Origin: Pseudomonadota bacterium
Lineage (GTDB): Bacteria > Pseudomonadota > Gammaproteobacteria > Burkholderiales > Burkholderiaceae_B
Assembly (NCBI GenBank): GCA_023388835.1
Contig: JAEWFK010000108.1
Coordinates: 1-12,466, forward strand
Reading direction: 5' to 3'
Length of the DNA: 12,466 bases
Shown: in pieces, positions 7,024 through 12,466 of the stretch
How the letters are laid out: each line of letters opens with the position of its first letter
Position numbering within the stretch: position 1 is the stretch's first letter
Made by a program: the position numbers and the translations under genes
The notes under the pieces: model-generated
The model's database searches: none
The model's input: only the letters and a program-made list of their open reading frames with translations
Told to the model about the DNA's origin: nothing

Positions 7024-7673
7024 AAGCGCCTGAACCCTCCGCTGCCCCCAGCCTGATCGAAACCATGCGGATTGAAGTCGGGGGCGGCATGCCGCTGCTC
7101 GAGGGCCATTTGCAGCGGCTGCGGCGCTCAAGCCTGACGCTGGGCCATGTATGGCCGGGAGCCGCGCCGATACGTGAACGGTTGAGAGGCGAAGTCGCAG
7201 AGCTGGACACCGATCGGGCGTGGCGCGTGCGGATGCTGCTGGCGCCCAACGGCAGCGTCTCGGTGACACATGGCCCGCTGATGGCACTTCCCGACCCCTT
7301 GCCCGTCATGATTGCGGCCCAGCCTAGAGACGGCGGCGCAGAGATGTGGCTGCAACACAAGACCACCCATAGGCCGTGGTACCAGGAAACCGCAGCATGG
7401 CTGGATGCCCATCCCGAGATTTTCGACGTACTGTATTGGGACGAAGACGGGCAGATGTGCGAAGGCAGCCGGACCAATCTCTACATGCAGACAGCCGACG
7501 GGCGCTGGCTGACGCCACCCGTGAAAACGGGCGCGCTGCCAGGCGTGCAACGCGCCGCCCTGCTGGAAGCCGGACAAGTGGTCGAAGCATCCATTACCCG
7601 CGAAGAGTTCCTGCGTGCCGGGCGATGGCGCATCTCGAACGCATTACGCGGCTGGCGTGACGCGGTCCAGTGA
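7020..7673 (+). CDS. Class IV aminotransferase, PabC-like (aminodeoxychorismate lyase family)
   Basis: This 217-residue protein belongs to PLP fold-type IV. IETMRIEVGGGMPLLEGHLQRL (residues 13-34, shortened here) resembles the PabC domain of betaproteobacterial PabB-PabC fusions. HKTTHRPWY (113-121) carries the likely PLP-binding Lys114, CEGSRTNLY (147-155) has the conserved Glu and cofactor-phosphate region, and LTPPVKTGALPGVQR (164-178) and ISNALRG (205-211) complete the family pattern. PabC splits 4-amino-4-deoxychorismate into p-aminobenzoate and pyruvate for folate synthesis; D-amino acid or branched-chain transaminase activity is the alternative within this fold. No pabA or pabB is in the window. 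The ATG at 7020 overlaps the TGA of the uvrA-like gene (ATGA), which suggests translational coupling; about ten residues precede the region I can align to the family. It converges on tcdA with a 27-bp gap. Confidence 0.85.
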   Translation: MKAPEPSAAPSLIETMRIEVGGGMPLLEGHLQRLRRSSLTLGHVWPGAAPIRERLRGEVAELDTDRAWRVRMLLAPNGSVSVTHGPLMALPDPLPVMIAAQPRDGGAEMWLQHKTTHRPWYQETAAWLDAHPEIFDVLYWDEDGQMCEGSRTNLYMQTADGRWLTPPVKTGALPGVQRAALLEAGQVVEASITREEFLRAGRWRISNALRGWRDAVQ

Positions 7674-7700
7674 CAGCGGCGGCACACGGGAAGACGGAGT

Positions 7701-8516
7701 TCAGGCGTGCCGGCCGTTCAACAGCCAGTGCACCGCTTCGTTCGCCGCGGCGAGGCCCATGGCCGCGGTGACCATGACGGCGGAGCCATAACCCGCACAG
7801 GAGAGGCCTTGAGGCCCGCCCCCGGCCGTCCGGTCCGCGGACCATGCCGCCGGCAGGACGGCGGGTTGGTCGAACCACAATGCCCGCAGCATCATCCGCG
7901 GAATACGTTTGCGTACCTTGCCCGCGGCGTCGGCCGCCCGCGGAAAGCCATGCTGACGCCGCAAGGTATTGCGCAGCTTGGACAGCAAGGCGTCGTTCAC
8001 CGCCTGTGAGAGATCTCCGCTGCGCAAGCCCAGAGGGTCGGTTTTTCCCCCTGCTCCCCCGCATATGACCAAGGCCTGTTTCCGCCGCCGCGCCTCGAGA
8101 ATGAGCGCAATCTTTGCCGACGCTTGGTCGGTGGCGTCTATCACGATGTCGGCATCGAGCGGCACAATGACCTGAACGTTCTCCGGCTCGACGAAATCGT
8201 CGACGACCCGCACCACGCATTCAGGATTGATGTCTCGTATGCGTTGCGCCATGGCCGCGGCCTTGGCTTGGCCCAGGGTACTGGTCAGTGCGTGTATTTG
8301 GCGATTCACGTTGGATTCGGCCACATGATCGAGGTCGATCAGGGTGATGCGCCCTACGCCGCAACGCGCCAGCGCTTCGGCACACCATGAGCCCACGCCG
8401 CCTATGCCCGCCACGACCACATGACCGACGCGCAGGCGTTCGGTAGCGCCAGGACCGTAAAGGCGTTCGAGCCCGCCGAATCGCCTGCTGGAGTCGATGA
8501 AACAGTTATCTGCCAT
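7701..8516 (-). CDS. tcdA: tRNA threonylcarbamoyladenosine dehydratase TcdA (CsdL/YgdL)
   Basis: TcdA is an E1-like (ThiF/MoeB family) enzyme that uses ATP to cyclise t6A37 to ct6A in tRNAs reading ANN codons, in the cytoplasm. The 271-residue product starts MADNCFIDSSRRFGGLERLYG and has the nucleotide-binding glycine loop VVVAGIGGVGSWCAEALAR (33-51), the acidic strand IDLDHVAESNVNRQ (60-73), DATDQASAK (127-135) and GGAGGKTDPLG (153-163), all typical of TcdA. Length agrees with the E. coli protein of about 268 residues. I chose the ATG at 8516 because an upstream extension of the frame gives no family-like sequence and would run through the chaC promoter region. No clear Shine-Dalgarno is seen. 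In E. coli the CsdA/CsdE sulfur-transfer partners are neighbours; none are present here. It is divergent from chaC with 40 bp between starts. Confidence 0.93.
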   Translation of the reverse strand: MADNCFIDSSRRFGGLERLYGPGATERLRVGHVVVAGIGGVGSWCAEALARCGVGRITLIDLDHVAESNVNRQIHALTSTLGQAKAAAMAQRIRDINPECVVRVVDDFVEPENVQVIVPLDADIVIDATDQASAKIALILEARRRKQALVICGGAGGKTDPLGLRSGDLSQAVNDALLSKLRNTLRRQHGFPRAADAAGKVRKRIPRMMLRALWFDQPAVLPAAWSADRTAGGGPQGLSCAGYGSAVMVTAAMGLAAANEAVHWLLNGRHA

Positions 8517-8536
8517 GGGAATGGATTTTAGCTGCT

Positions 8537-8547
8537 CTACAATGTAG
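8537..8547. promoter_or_regulatory. Palindrome overlapping a candidate -10 between tcdA and chaC
   Basis: CTACA-A-TGTAG is a perfect 5-bp inverted repeat in the 40-bp divergent gap. It contains TACAAT (8538-8543), a fair -10 box for rightward chaC transcription. Leftward, TAAAAT (complement of 8525-8530) could serve tcdA. No convincing -35 box is seen for either. The palindrome could be an operator for a dimeric regulator, but it is short. Confidence 0.25.
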
Positions 8548-8556
8548 GCATCATTA

Positions 8557-9213
8557 TTGACCCTTCCCCGCATTCCACGGAAAGTGAACACGACGCCGAT
8601 CCTGCCAAGCGCCCCGGCCGCTTCCAGTTTCCGCCTGCTGACCGAAGCCGAGAGGCTGGCATCATTGCAGGCGGCCTTGGCTGCCCTGCCACCCGGGAAG
8701 GACATCTGGATATACGGATACGGCTCGCTTATCTGGCGGCCCGAGTTCGATTACGCAGAGCGGCGCTATGCCCTGCTGCACGGCTATCACCGCGCGCTGT
8801 GCCTATGGTCCCGCGTGAACCGTGGCACGCCCGAAAAGCCCGGCCTGGTCTTCGGGCTCGACGCCGGCGGCTCCTGTCGCGGCATGGCTTTTCGAATAGA
8901 AGGCGATGGTGTACCCGATATCATGAGCGCACTATGGCGCCGCGAGATGCCCAGCGGGGCCTACATTCCGCGCTGGCTGAACTGCCGCACGGAAAGCGGC
9001 CCCATCACCGCGTTGGCGTTCACCATGAATCGCAACACCGACGCCTATGTAAGAGATCTGCCTCAGGAACGCTTGCTGCAGATCGTGCGCAACGCGCATG
9101 GCAATTACGGCCCATGCATCGACTACGTGCTGGAAACCGCGGACGCCCTGGCGCGTCACAATATCGTCGACAGGCGTCTCTTTGCCTTGGCCCATACGTT
9201 GCGCCAGGTTTAG
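8557..9213 (+). CDS. chaC: ChaC-type glutathione-specific gamma-glutamylcyclotransferase
   Basis: ChaC enzymes cut the gamma-glutamyl group of glutathione to give 5-oxoproline and Cys-Gly in the cytosol. The 218-residue product has the family's glycine loop WIYGYGSLIWRPEF (51-64), HRALCLWS (78-85), RGTPEKPGLVFGLD (89-102), SCRGMAFRI (106-114) and LWRREMPSGAYIPRW (126-140), where Glu130 matches the catalytic glutamate of the family. HGNYGPCIDYV (181-191) completes it. The start is uncertain because the ORF has no suitable ATG. TTG at 8557 has AGG (8546-8548) eight bases upstream and is chosen; GTG at 8584 would remove nine residues. The first 25 residues look non-conserved and are followed by a family-like LLTEAERLASLQ. 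A -10-like TACAAT at 8538 would give a very short leader. It probably heads the run through purU, with pdxH 41 bp downstream. Confidence 0.9.
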   Translation: MTLPRIPRKVNTTPILPSAPAASSFRLLTEAERLASLQAALAALPPGKDIWIYGYGSLIWRPEFDYAERRYALLHGYHRALCLWSRVNRGTPEKPGLVFGLDAGGSCRGMAFRIEGDGVPDIMSALWRREMPSGAYIPRWLNCRTESGPITALAFTMNRNTDAYVRDLPQERLLQIVRNAHGNYGPCIDYVLETADALARHNIVDRRLFALAHTLRQV

Positions 9214-9254
9214 AAACACCTCCCTTCCCTTTCTTATTTCATCGAACCTTAGCC

Positions 9255-9887
9255 ATGTCCGTCGCTGATCTCCGCCAGAAATACGGCAAATTCGAGCTCC
9301 TGGAATCCGGCGTGGCCGGAACGCCCGCCGAGCAGTTCACACGATGGTTCGCCGAAGCGCTGGAGGCCGGCGTCCCCGAGCCCAACGCCATGACGCTGGC
9401 CACCGTGGGCGCCGACGGGCATCCCGCGGCCCGCATCGTGCTGCTGAAGGGGTTCGACGAGCAAGGCTTTGTTTTCTACACCAACTACGAGTCTCGAAAA
9501 GGCCAGGAGCTGGCCGAGCATCCGCACGCCGCCCTGCTTTTTTTCTGGCAGCTGCTGGAGCGCCAGGTTCGTATAGAAGGGCAAATCGAGAAAGCGACAT
9601 CACACGAATCGGACGACTATTACCGCAGCCGGCCGCTCGGTTCGCGCATCGGTGCATGGGTGTCGCCTCAGAGCCGGCCCATCACCCGCGACATGCTCGA
9701 AGCGCGCACGGCCGAGCTGACGGAATCACTGGGCGACGACCCGGCGCGTCCGCCTCACTGGGGCGGCTACCGTTTGGTCCCCCACTATGTGGAGTTTTGG
9801 CAAGGAAGGCCATCGCGGCTGCATGACCGCCTGGCCTACAAGTTGCAGGAAGACGGCAGCTGGGCCCTTCAGCGCCTGGCGCCCTGA
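9255..9887 (+). CDS. pdxH: Pyridoxamine/pyridoxine 5'-phosphate oxidase PdxH
   Basis: PdxH is the FMN-dependent oxidase that turns pyridoxine or pyridoxamine 5'-phosphate into pyridoxal 5'-phosphate with O2, the last step of PLP synthesis and salvage. The 210-residue protein shows the FMN-binding RIVLLKGFDEQGFVFYTNY (60-78) and SRKGQEL (80-86), QVRIEGQIE (104-112), the substrate region DDYYRSRPLGSRIGAWVSPQS (120-140, shortened in style here) and the C-terminal family signature EFWQGRPSRLHDR (180-192). Length is normal (E. coli 218). The frame stays open far upstream into chaC, but residues typical of PdxH begin only at MSVADLRQKYGKFEL, so the ATG at 9255 is chosen. The Shine-Dalgarno is weak and the 41-bp gap after chaC is pyrimidine-rich. 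Its TGA overlaps an ATG (TGATG) in the frame of the next gene. Confidence 0.96.
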   Translation: MSVADLRQKYGKFELLESGVAGTPAEQFTRWFAEALEAGVPEPNAMTLATVGADGHPAARIVLLKGFDEQGFVFYTNYESRKGQELAEHPHAALLFFWQLLERQVRIEGQIEKATSHESDDYYRSRPLGSRIGAWVSPQSRPITRDMLEARTAELTESLGDDPARPPHWGGYRLVPHYVEFWQGRPSRLHDRLAYKLQEDGSWALQRLAP

Positions 9888-9931
9888 TGCGGGACCGCCC
9901 CATCGAAGACAGCAGGAACAACCAAACGCAA

Positions 9932-10453
9932 ATGACTGCCCATTCGCCTGATTTCGATCAGAACCATTTCCGCTCGGCGCTCGGGCGCTTTGCGACCGGC
10001 GTCACCATCGTCACGACGGAGACCGCCGACGGAAAACCGTGGGGACTCACGGTCAGCTCCTTCAATGCCGTCTCGCTGGAGCCGCCGATGATCCTCTGGT
10101 CGCTGTCGCAGAATGCGACGGCGCTGCCGCACTTTCTGAACGCCCGACGCTATGTTGTGCATGTTCTTTCCGCCGGACAGCTGAATCTGGCCAAGCGATT
10201 TTCCAAAGGCATGCAGGAAGACCGCTTCCGCGATGTCCCGCTCAAGCGCAGCCCTCATGGGGCGCCCATGCTGGCGGATCCGGACACGGCTGCCTGGTTC
10301 GAGTGCTGGAACCATGCGCAACACCCGGCGGGCGACCACACCATATTCATCGGGCAGGTCGAGCGCTGCGCCCGGCGTTACAGCCAGCCCCTGGTATATC
10401 ATGCCGGGGACTTCGACCTGACTCCCTCCATTGAGCCGATCGCGGACCACTGA
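9932..10453 (+). CDS. Flavin reductase-like FMN-binding protein
   Basis: The 173-residue product is a one-domain split-barrel protein of the flavin reductase-like (HpaC/ActVB/RutF-type) family. Seen: FRSALGRFATGVTIVTT (13-29), GLTVSSFNAVSLEPPMILWSL (38-58, the flavin-binding core), AGDHTIFIGQVE (133-144) with the family GDH motif, and PLVYHAGDFD (153-162). Family members reduce FMN or FAD with NAD(P)H, usually to feed a two-component monooxygenase; some bind FMN as a prosthetic group. No partner monooxygenase is in the window, so the acceptor is unknown. An alternative ATG at 9887 overlaps the pdxH stop (TGATG) and would add 15 polar residues. I prefer 9932 because AGGA (9914-9917) lies upstream, though 14 bases away, and the conserved region begins soon after. 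The gene is co-directional with pdxH and followed after 40 bp by an FAD oxidoreductase. Confidence 0.9.
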   Translation: MTAHSPDFDQNHFRSALGRFATGVTIVTTETADGKPWGLTVSSFNAVSLEPPMILWSLSQNATALPHFLNARRYVVHVLSAGQLNLAKRFSKGMQEDRFRDVPLKRSPHGAPMLADPDTAAWFECWNHAQHPAGDHTIFIGQVERCARRYSQPLVYHAGDFDLTPSIEPIADH

Positions 10454-10493
10454 CAGGCCGCCCAATTACTTCCCCCAGCAAGAAAACAAGAAC

Positions 10494-11615
10494 ATGGCAG
10501 ACATAGACTGCATCGTCCTCGGCGCCGGCGTCGTCGGCCTGGCTGTCGCCCGCGAACTGGCGCTTGCCGGGCGCGAGGTGTTGATCGTGGAAGCGACAGA
10601 AGGCATTGGAACCGGAACGAGCGCGCGGAATTCCGAAGTCATCCACGCAGGCCTCTACTACCCGCAAGGTAGCCTGAAAGCGCGGCTGTGCGTGGAAGGC
10701 AAGCAGATGCTGTACGAGTACTGCAGCCAGCGGGGCATCCCGCATAAGCGACTCGGAAAACTGATCGTCGCGGCGAACCCTGAACAGACCGTGAAGCTGG
10801 CTGGTATTTCCGAACGAGCACGGCGTAATGGCGTCGACGATCTCTACCAGATCGATGGGCGCGAAGCCGCCGAACTCGAACGCGCCCTGGTCTGCGATGC
10901 CGCGCTGGTATCGCCGTCCACCGGCATTGTCGACAGCCACGGCCTGATGCTTGCGCTGCAAGGCGATGCTGAGAATGCAGGCGCGCAATGTGTCTTCATG
11001 ACGCCGTTCCGCGAAGGACGCCGGCTGGAGAACGGCGAATTTCTGCTCTCATTCGACGGCGGCGAATCCATGGAACTGACGGCGGGCTGCATTGTGAATG
11101 CGACCGGCCTGGCCGCGCCGTCCGTTGCACGCCGTCTAGCGGGTCAACCGGAAGCATTGATTCCAACTGCCTACTATTGCAAAGGCAGTTACTTCACCCT
11201 GTCTGGCCGTTCGCCCTTCAGCCGCCTGATCTACCCCATGCCGGACAACGCGGGGCTGGGTGTGCACCTGACCGTCGACATGGGTGGGCAAGCCAAGTTC
11301 GGCCCGGATACCGAATGGGTGCCGGGCGAAGACTACAATATCGACCCTCGGCGCGGCGACAGCTTCTATGCCGCTGTGCGCAGCTACTGGCCGGGACTGC
11401 CGGATGGCGCACTGCAGCCCGGCTATACCGGCATCCGCCCCAAGATCGTGGGCCCCGGCGAGCCGGCCGCAGACTTCGTCATTGCCGGCCCCGGCACGCA
11501 TGGTGTTACTGGGCTGGTGAACCTGTTCGGCATCGAATCGCCCGGCCTCACCGCCAGCCTCGCCATTGGGCGTGAGGCACTGGCCGTCCTCGAACAAACC
11601 CCGCAACACAGTTGA
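10494..11615 (+). CDS. FAD-dependent oxidoreductase, L-2-hydroxyglutarate oxidase (LhgO)-like
   Basis: This 373-residue protein is a DAO-superfamily flavoenzyme. The N-terminal Rossmann motif is CIVLGAGVVGLAVARELA (6-23) with IVEATEGIG (31-39) binding the FAD adenosine part. TSARNSEVIHAGLYYPQGS (42-60) is the signature I associate with LhgO-like oxidases. SPSTGIVDSHGLM (140-152), VNATGLAA (201-208), KGSYFTLSG (230-238), YTGIRPKIVGPG (311-322) and the C-terminal HGVTGLVNLFGIESPGLTASL (336-356, shortened in family terms) follow in order. L-2-hydroxyglutarate is oxidised to 2-oxoglutarate by the named family member; other 2-hydroxy or amino acids are possible and the substrate cannot be fixed from sequence. 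There is no signal peptide. The frame is open from 10431, but the FAD motif starts directly after the ATG at 10494, where a purine-rich stretch gives a weak ribosome site. purU begins four bases after its stop. Confidence 0.88.
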   Translation: MADIDCIVLGAGVVGLAVARELALAGREVLIVEATEGIGTGTSARNSEVIHAGLYYPQGSLKARLCVEGKQMLYEYCSQRGIPHKRLGKLIVAANPEQTVKLAGISERARRNGVDDLYQIDGREAAELERALVCDAALVSPSTGIVDSHGLMLALQGDAENAGAQCVFMTPFREGRRLENGEFLLSFDGGESMELTAGCIVNATGLAAPSVARRLAGQPEALIPTAYYCKGSYFTLSGRSPFSRLIYPMPDNAGLGVHLTVDMGGQAKFGPDTEWVPGEDYNIDPRRGDSFYAAVRSYWPGLPDGALQPGYTGIRPKIVGPGEPAADFVIAGPGTHGVTGLVNLFGIESPGLTASLAIGREALAVLEQTPQHS

Positions 11616-11619
11616 ATCC

Positions 11620-12466
11620 ATGAAGGAATACATACTCACGCTTTCTTGCCCCGACCAGACGGGCATCGTGCACGCCGTTTCAGGGTGGCTGCTTGGCCGT
11701 CAGGGAAACATCATCGACTCCCAACAATTCGGTGACGACGAGACCCGGCGCTTCTTCCTGAGGGTGCATTTCAGCCTGCCACAAGCGCAGGATGTGGAAG
11801 CGCTACGCGCCTCGTTCACCGAGGTGGCCGCGCGTTTCGACATGGATGCGAACCTCTACGACAGCGACCGCCGTTCGCGCGTACTGCTGCTGGTGAGCCG
11901 CCAGGGCCACTGCCTGAACGACCTGCTGTTTCGCACCCATACCGACCAGCTTCCCATCGATATCGTCGGTGTCGCTTCAAACCACTGCGATTTTGAGGCC
12001 ATGTCGAGAGCCTATGGCCTGCCCTTCCACCACCTGCCCGTCACGCCCGAGACCCGGGCCGAGCAGGAAGCTCAGATACTGGAACTGGTTGAGCGCGAGA
12101 AGGTCGATCTTGTGGTGCTGGCGCGCTACATGCAGATTCTGTCGAACGACCTGTGCCGGGCACTGGAAGGCCGCGCGATCAACATCCACCACAGCTTTCT
12201 GCCCAGCTTCAAGGGCGCCCGCCCCTATCACCAGGCGCATACGCGCGGCGTGAAGATCATCGGCGCCACGGCGCACTATGTCACCGCTGACCTGGACGAA
12301 GGCCCCATCATTGAACAGGACATCGAACGCGTACACCACGGCATGAGCGCCGAGGCGCTGGTTCGCGTGGGCAGCGACGTGGAATCACTCGTGCTGTCGC
12401 GCGCGGTGCGCTGGCATGTGGAACACCGCATATTACTGAACGGGCAGCGCACCGTGGTGTTCGATT
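11620..12466 (+). CDS. purU: Formyltetrahydrofolate deformylase PurU, last few codons beyond window
   Basis: PurU hydrolyses 10-formyltetrahydrofolate to formate and tetrahydrofolate, balancing one-carbon pools and, in E. coli, supplying formate to PurT. The 282 codons present start MKEYILTLSCPDQTGIVHAV, an ACT regulatory domain over about residues 4-80, followed by SRVLLLVSRQGHCLNDLL and the formyltransferase-type catalytic domain. INIHHSFLPSFKGARPYHQA carries the catalytic Asn and His, and GATAHYVTADLDEGPIIEQD carries the catalytic Asp. The end, ILLNGQRTVVFD, matches the usual C-terminus of a 280-290-residue protein, so only the last codon or few and the stop are missing. The ATG lies four bases after the preceding stop, which implies co-transcription and probably coupled translation. 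A PabC-like enzyme nearby is another folate link, but on a separate transcript. Confidence 0.96.
   Translation, partial: MKEYILTLSCPDQTGIVHAVSGWLLGRQGNIIDSQQFGDDETRRFFLRVHFSLPQAQDVEALRASFTEVAARFDMDANLYDSDRRSRVLLLVSRQGHCLNDLLFRTHTDQLPIDIVGVASNHCDFEAMSRAYGLPFHHLPVTPETRAEQEAQILELVEREKVDLVVLARYMQILSNDLCRALEGRAINIHHSFLPSFKGARPYHQAHTRGVKIIGATAHYVTADLDEGPIIEQDIERVHHGMSAEALVRVGSDVESLVLSRAVRWHVEHRILLNGQRTVVFD

Noticed and set aside
7677..7716. Possible bidirectional terminator between the PabC-like gene and tcdA
   Set aside because: The arms (7677-7685 and 7707-7716) pair with a bulge around a loop of about 21 bases, there is no T-run on either side, and the right arm lies in tcdA coding sequence.
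8799..9254. Upstream extension of the pdxH frame into chaC
   Set aside because: The extension is Arg/His-rich, overlaps chaC motifs in another frame, and has no PdxH-like sequence before the ATG at 9255.

Overview
The window comes from a high-GC Gram-negative bacterium. Gene content and protein wording (a double-length UvrA, betaproteobacterial forms of PdxH, PurU and TcdA) point to Burkholderiales, probably Alcaligenaceae. GC looks moderate for that group, so I name no genus. This is an inference from protein style, not a database match.

Layout. (1) Positions 1-722, minus strand: the first 240 codons of a family 2 glycosyltransferase, cut by the window edge. (2) Positions 766-1103, minus strand: a compact unit with a sigma70-like promoter, a Shine-Dalgarno sequence, a 42-residue very basic ORF and a strong intrinsic terminator. 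(3) Positions 1231-7673, plus strand: a 1930-residue tandem-fused UvrA-like protein whose stop overlaps the start of a class IV (PabC-like) aminotransferase. (4) Positions 7701-8516, minus strand: tcdA, convergent with the aminotransferase and divergent from chaC. (5) Positions 8557-12466, plus strand: a close-packed run of chaC, pdxH, a flavin reductase-like protein, an FAD-dependent L-2-hydroxyglutarate oxidase-like protein and purU, which is cut by the window end just before its stop.

How the genes fit together. Most are housekeeping: nucleotide excision repair, tRNA t6A cyclisation, glutathione turnover, PLP supply and one-carbon/folate metabolism. The right-hand run is rich in flavoenzymes (FMN in PdxH, flavin in the reductase, FAD in the oxidase). 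PLP from PdxH is the cofactor of the class IV aminotransferase, and that enzyme and PurU both touch folate chemistry. These links are suggestive only.

The observations most worth a second look are two. The fused UvrA has domain-level asymmetry: one half has lost the basic UvrB-binding motif, and the other has lost most of the insertion domain. The small basic ORF has its own promoter and terminator. I see no tRNA, rRNA, CRISPR array, insertion sequence, prophage or obvious defence system.
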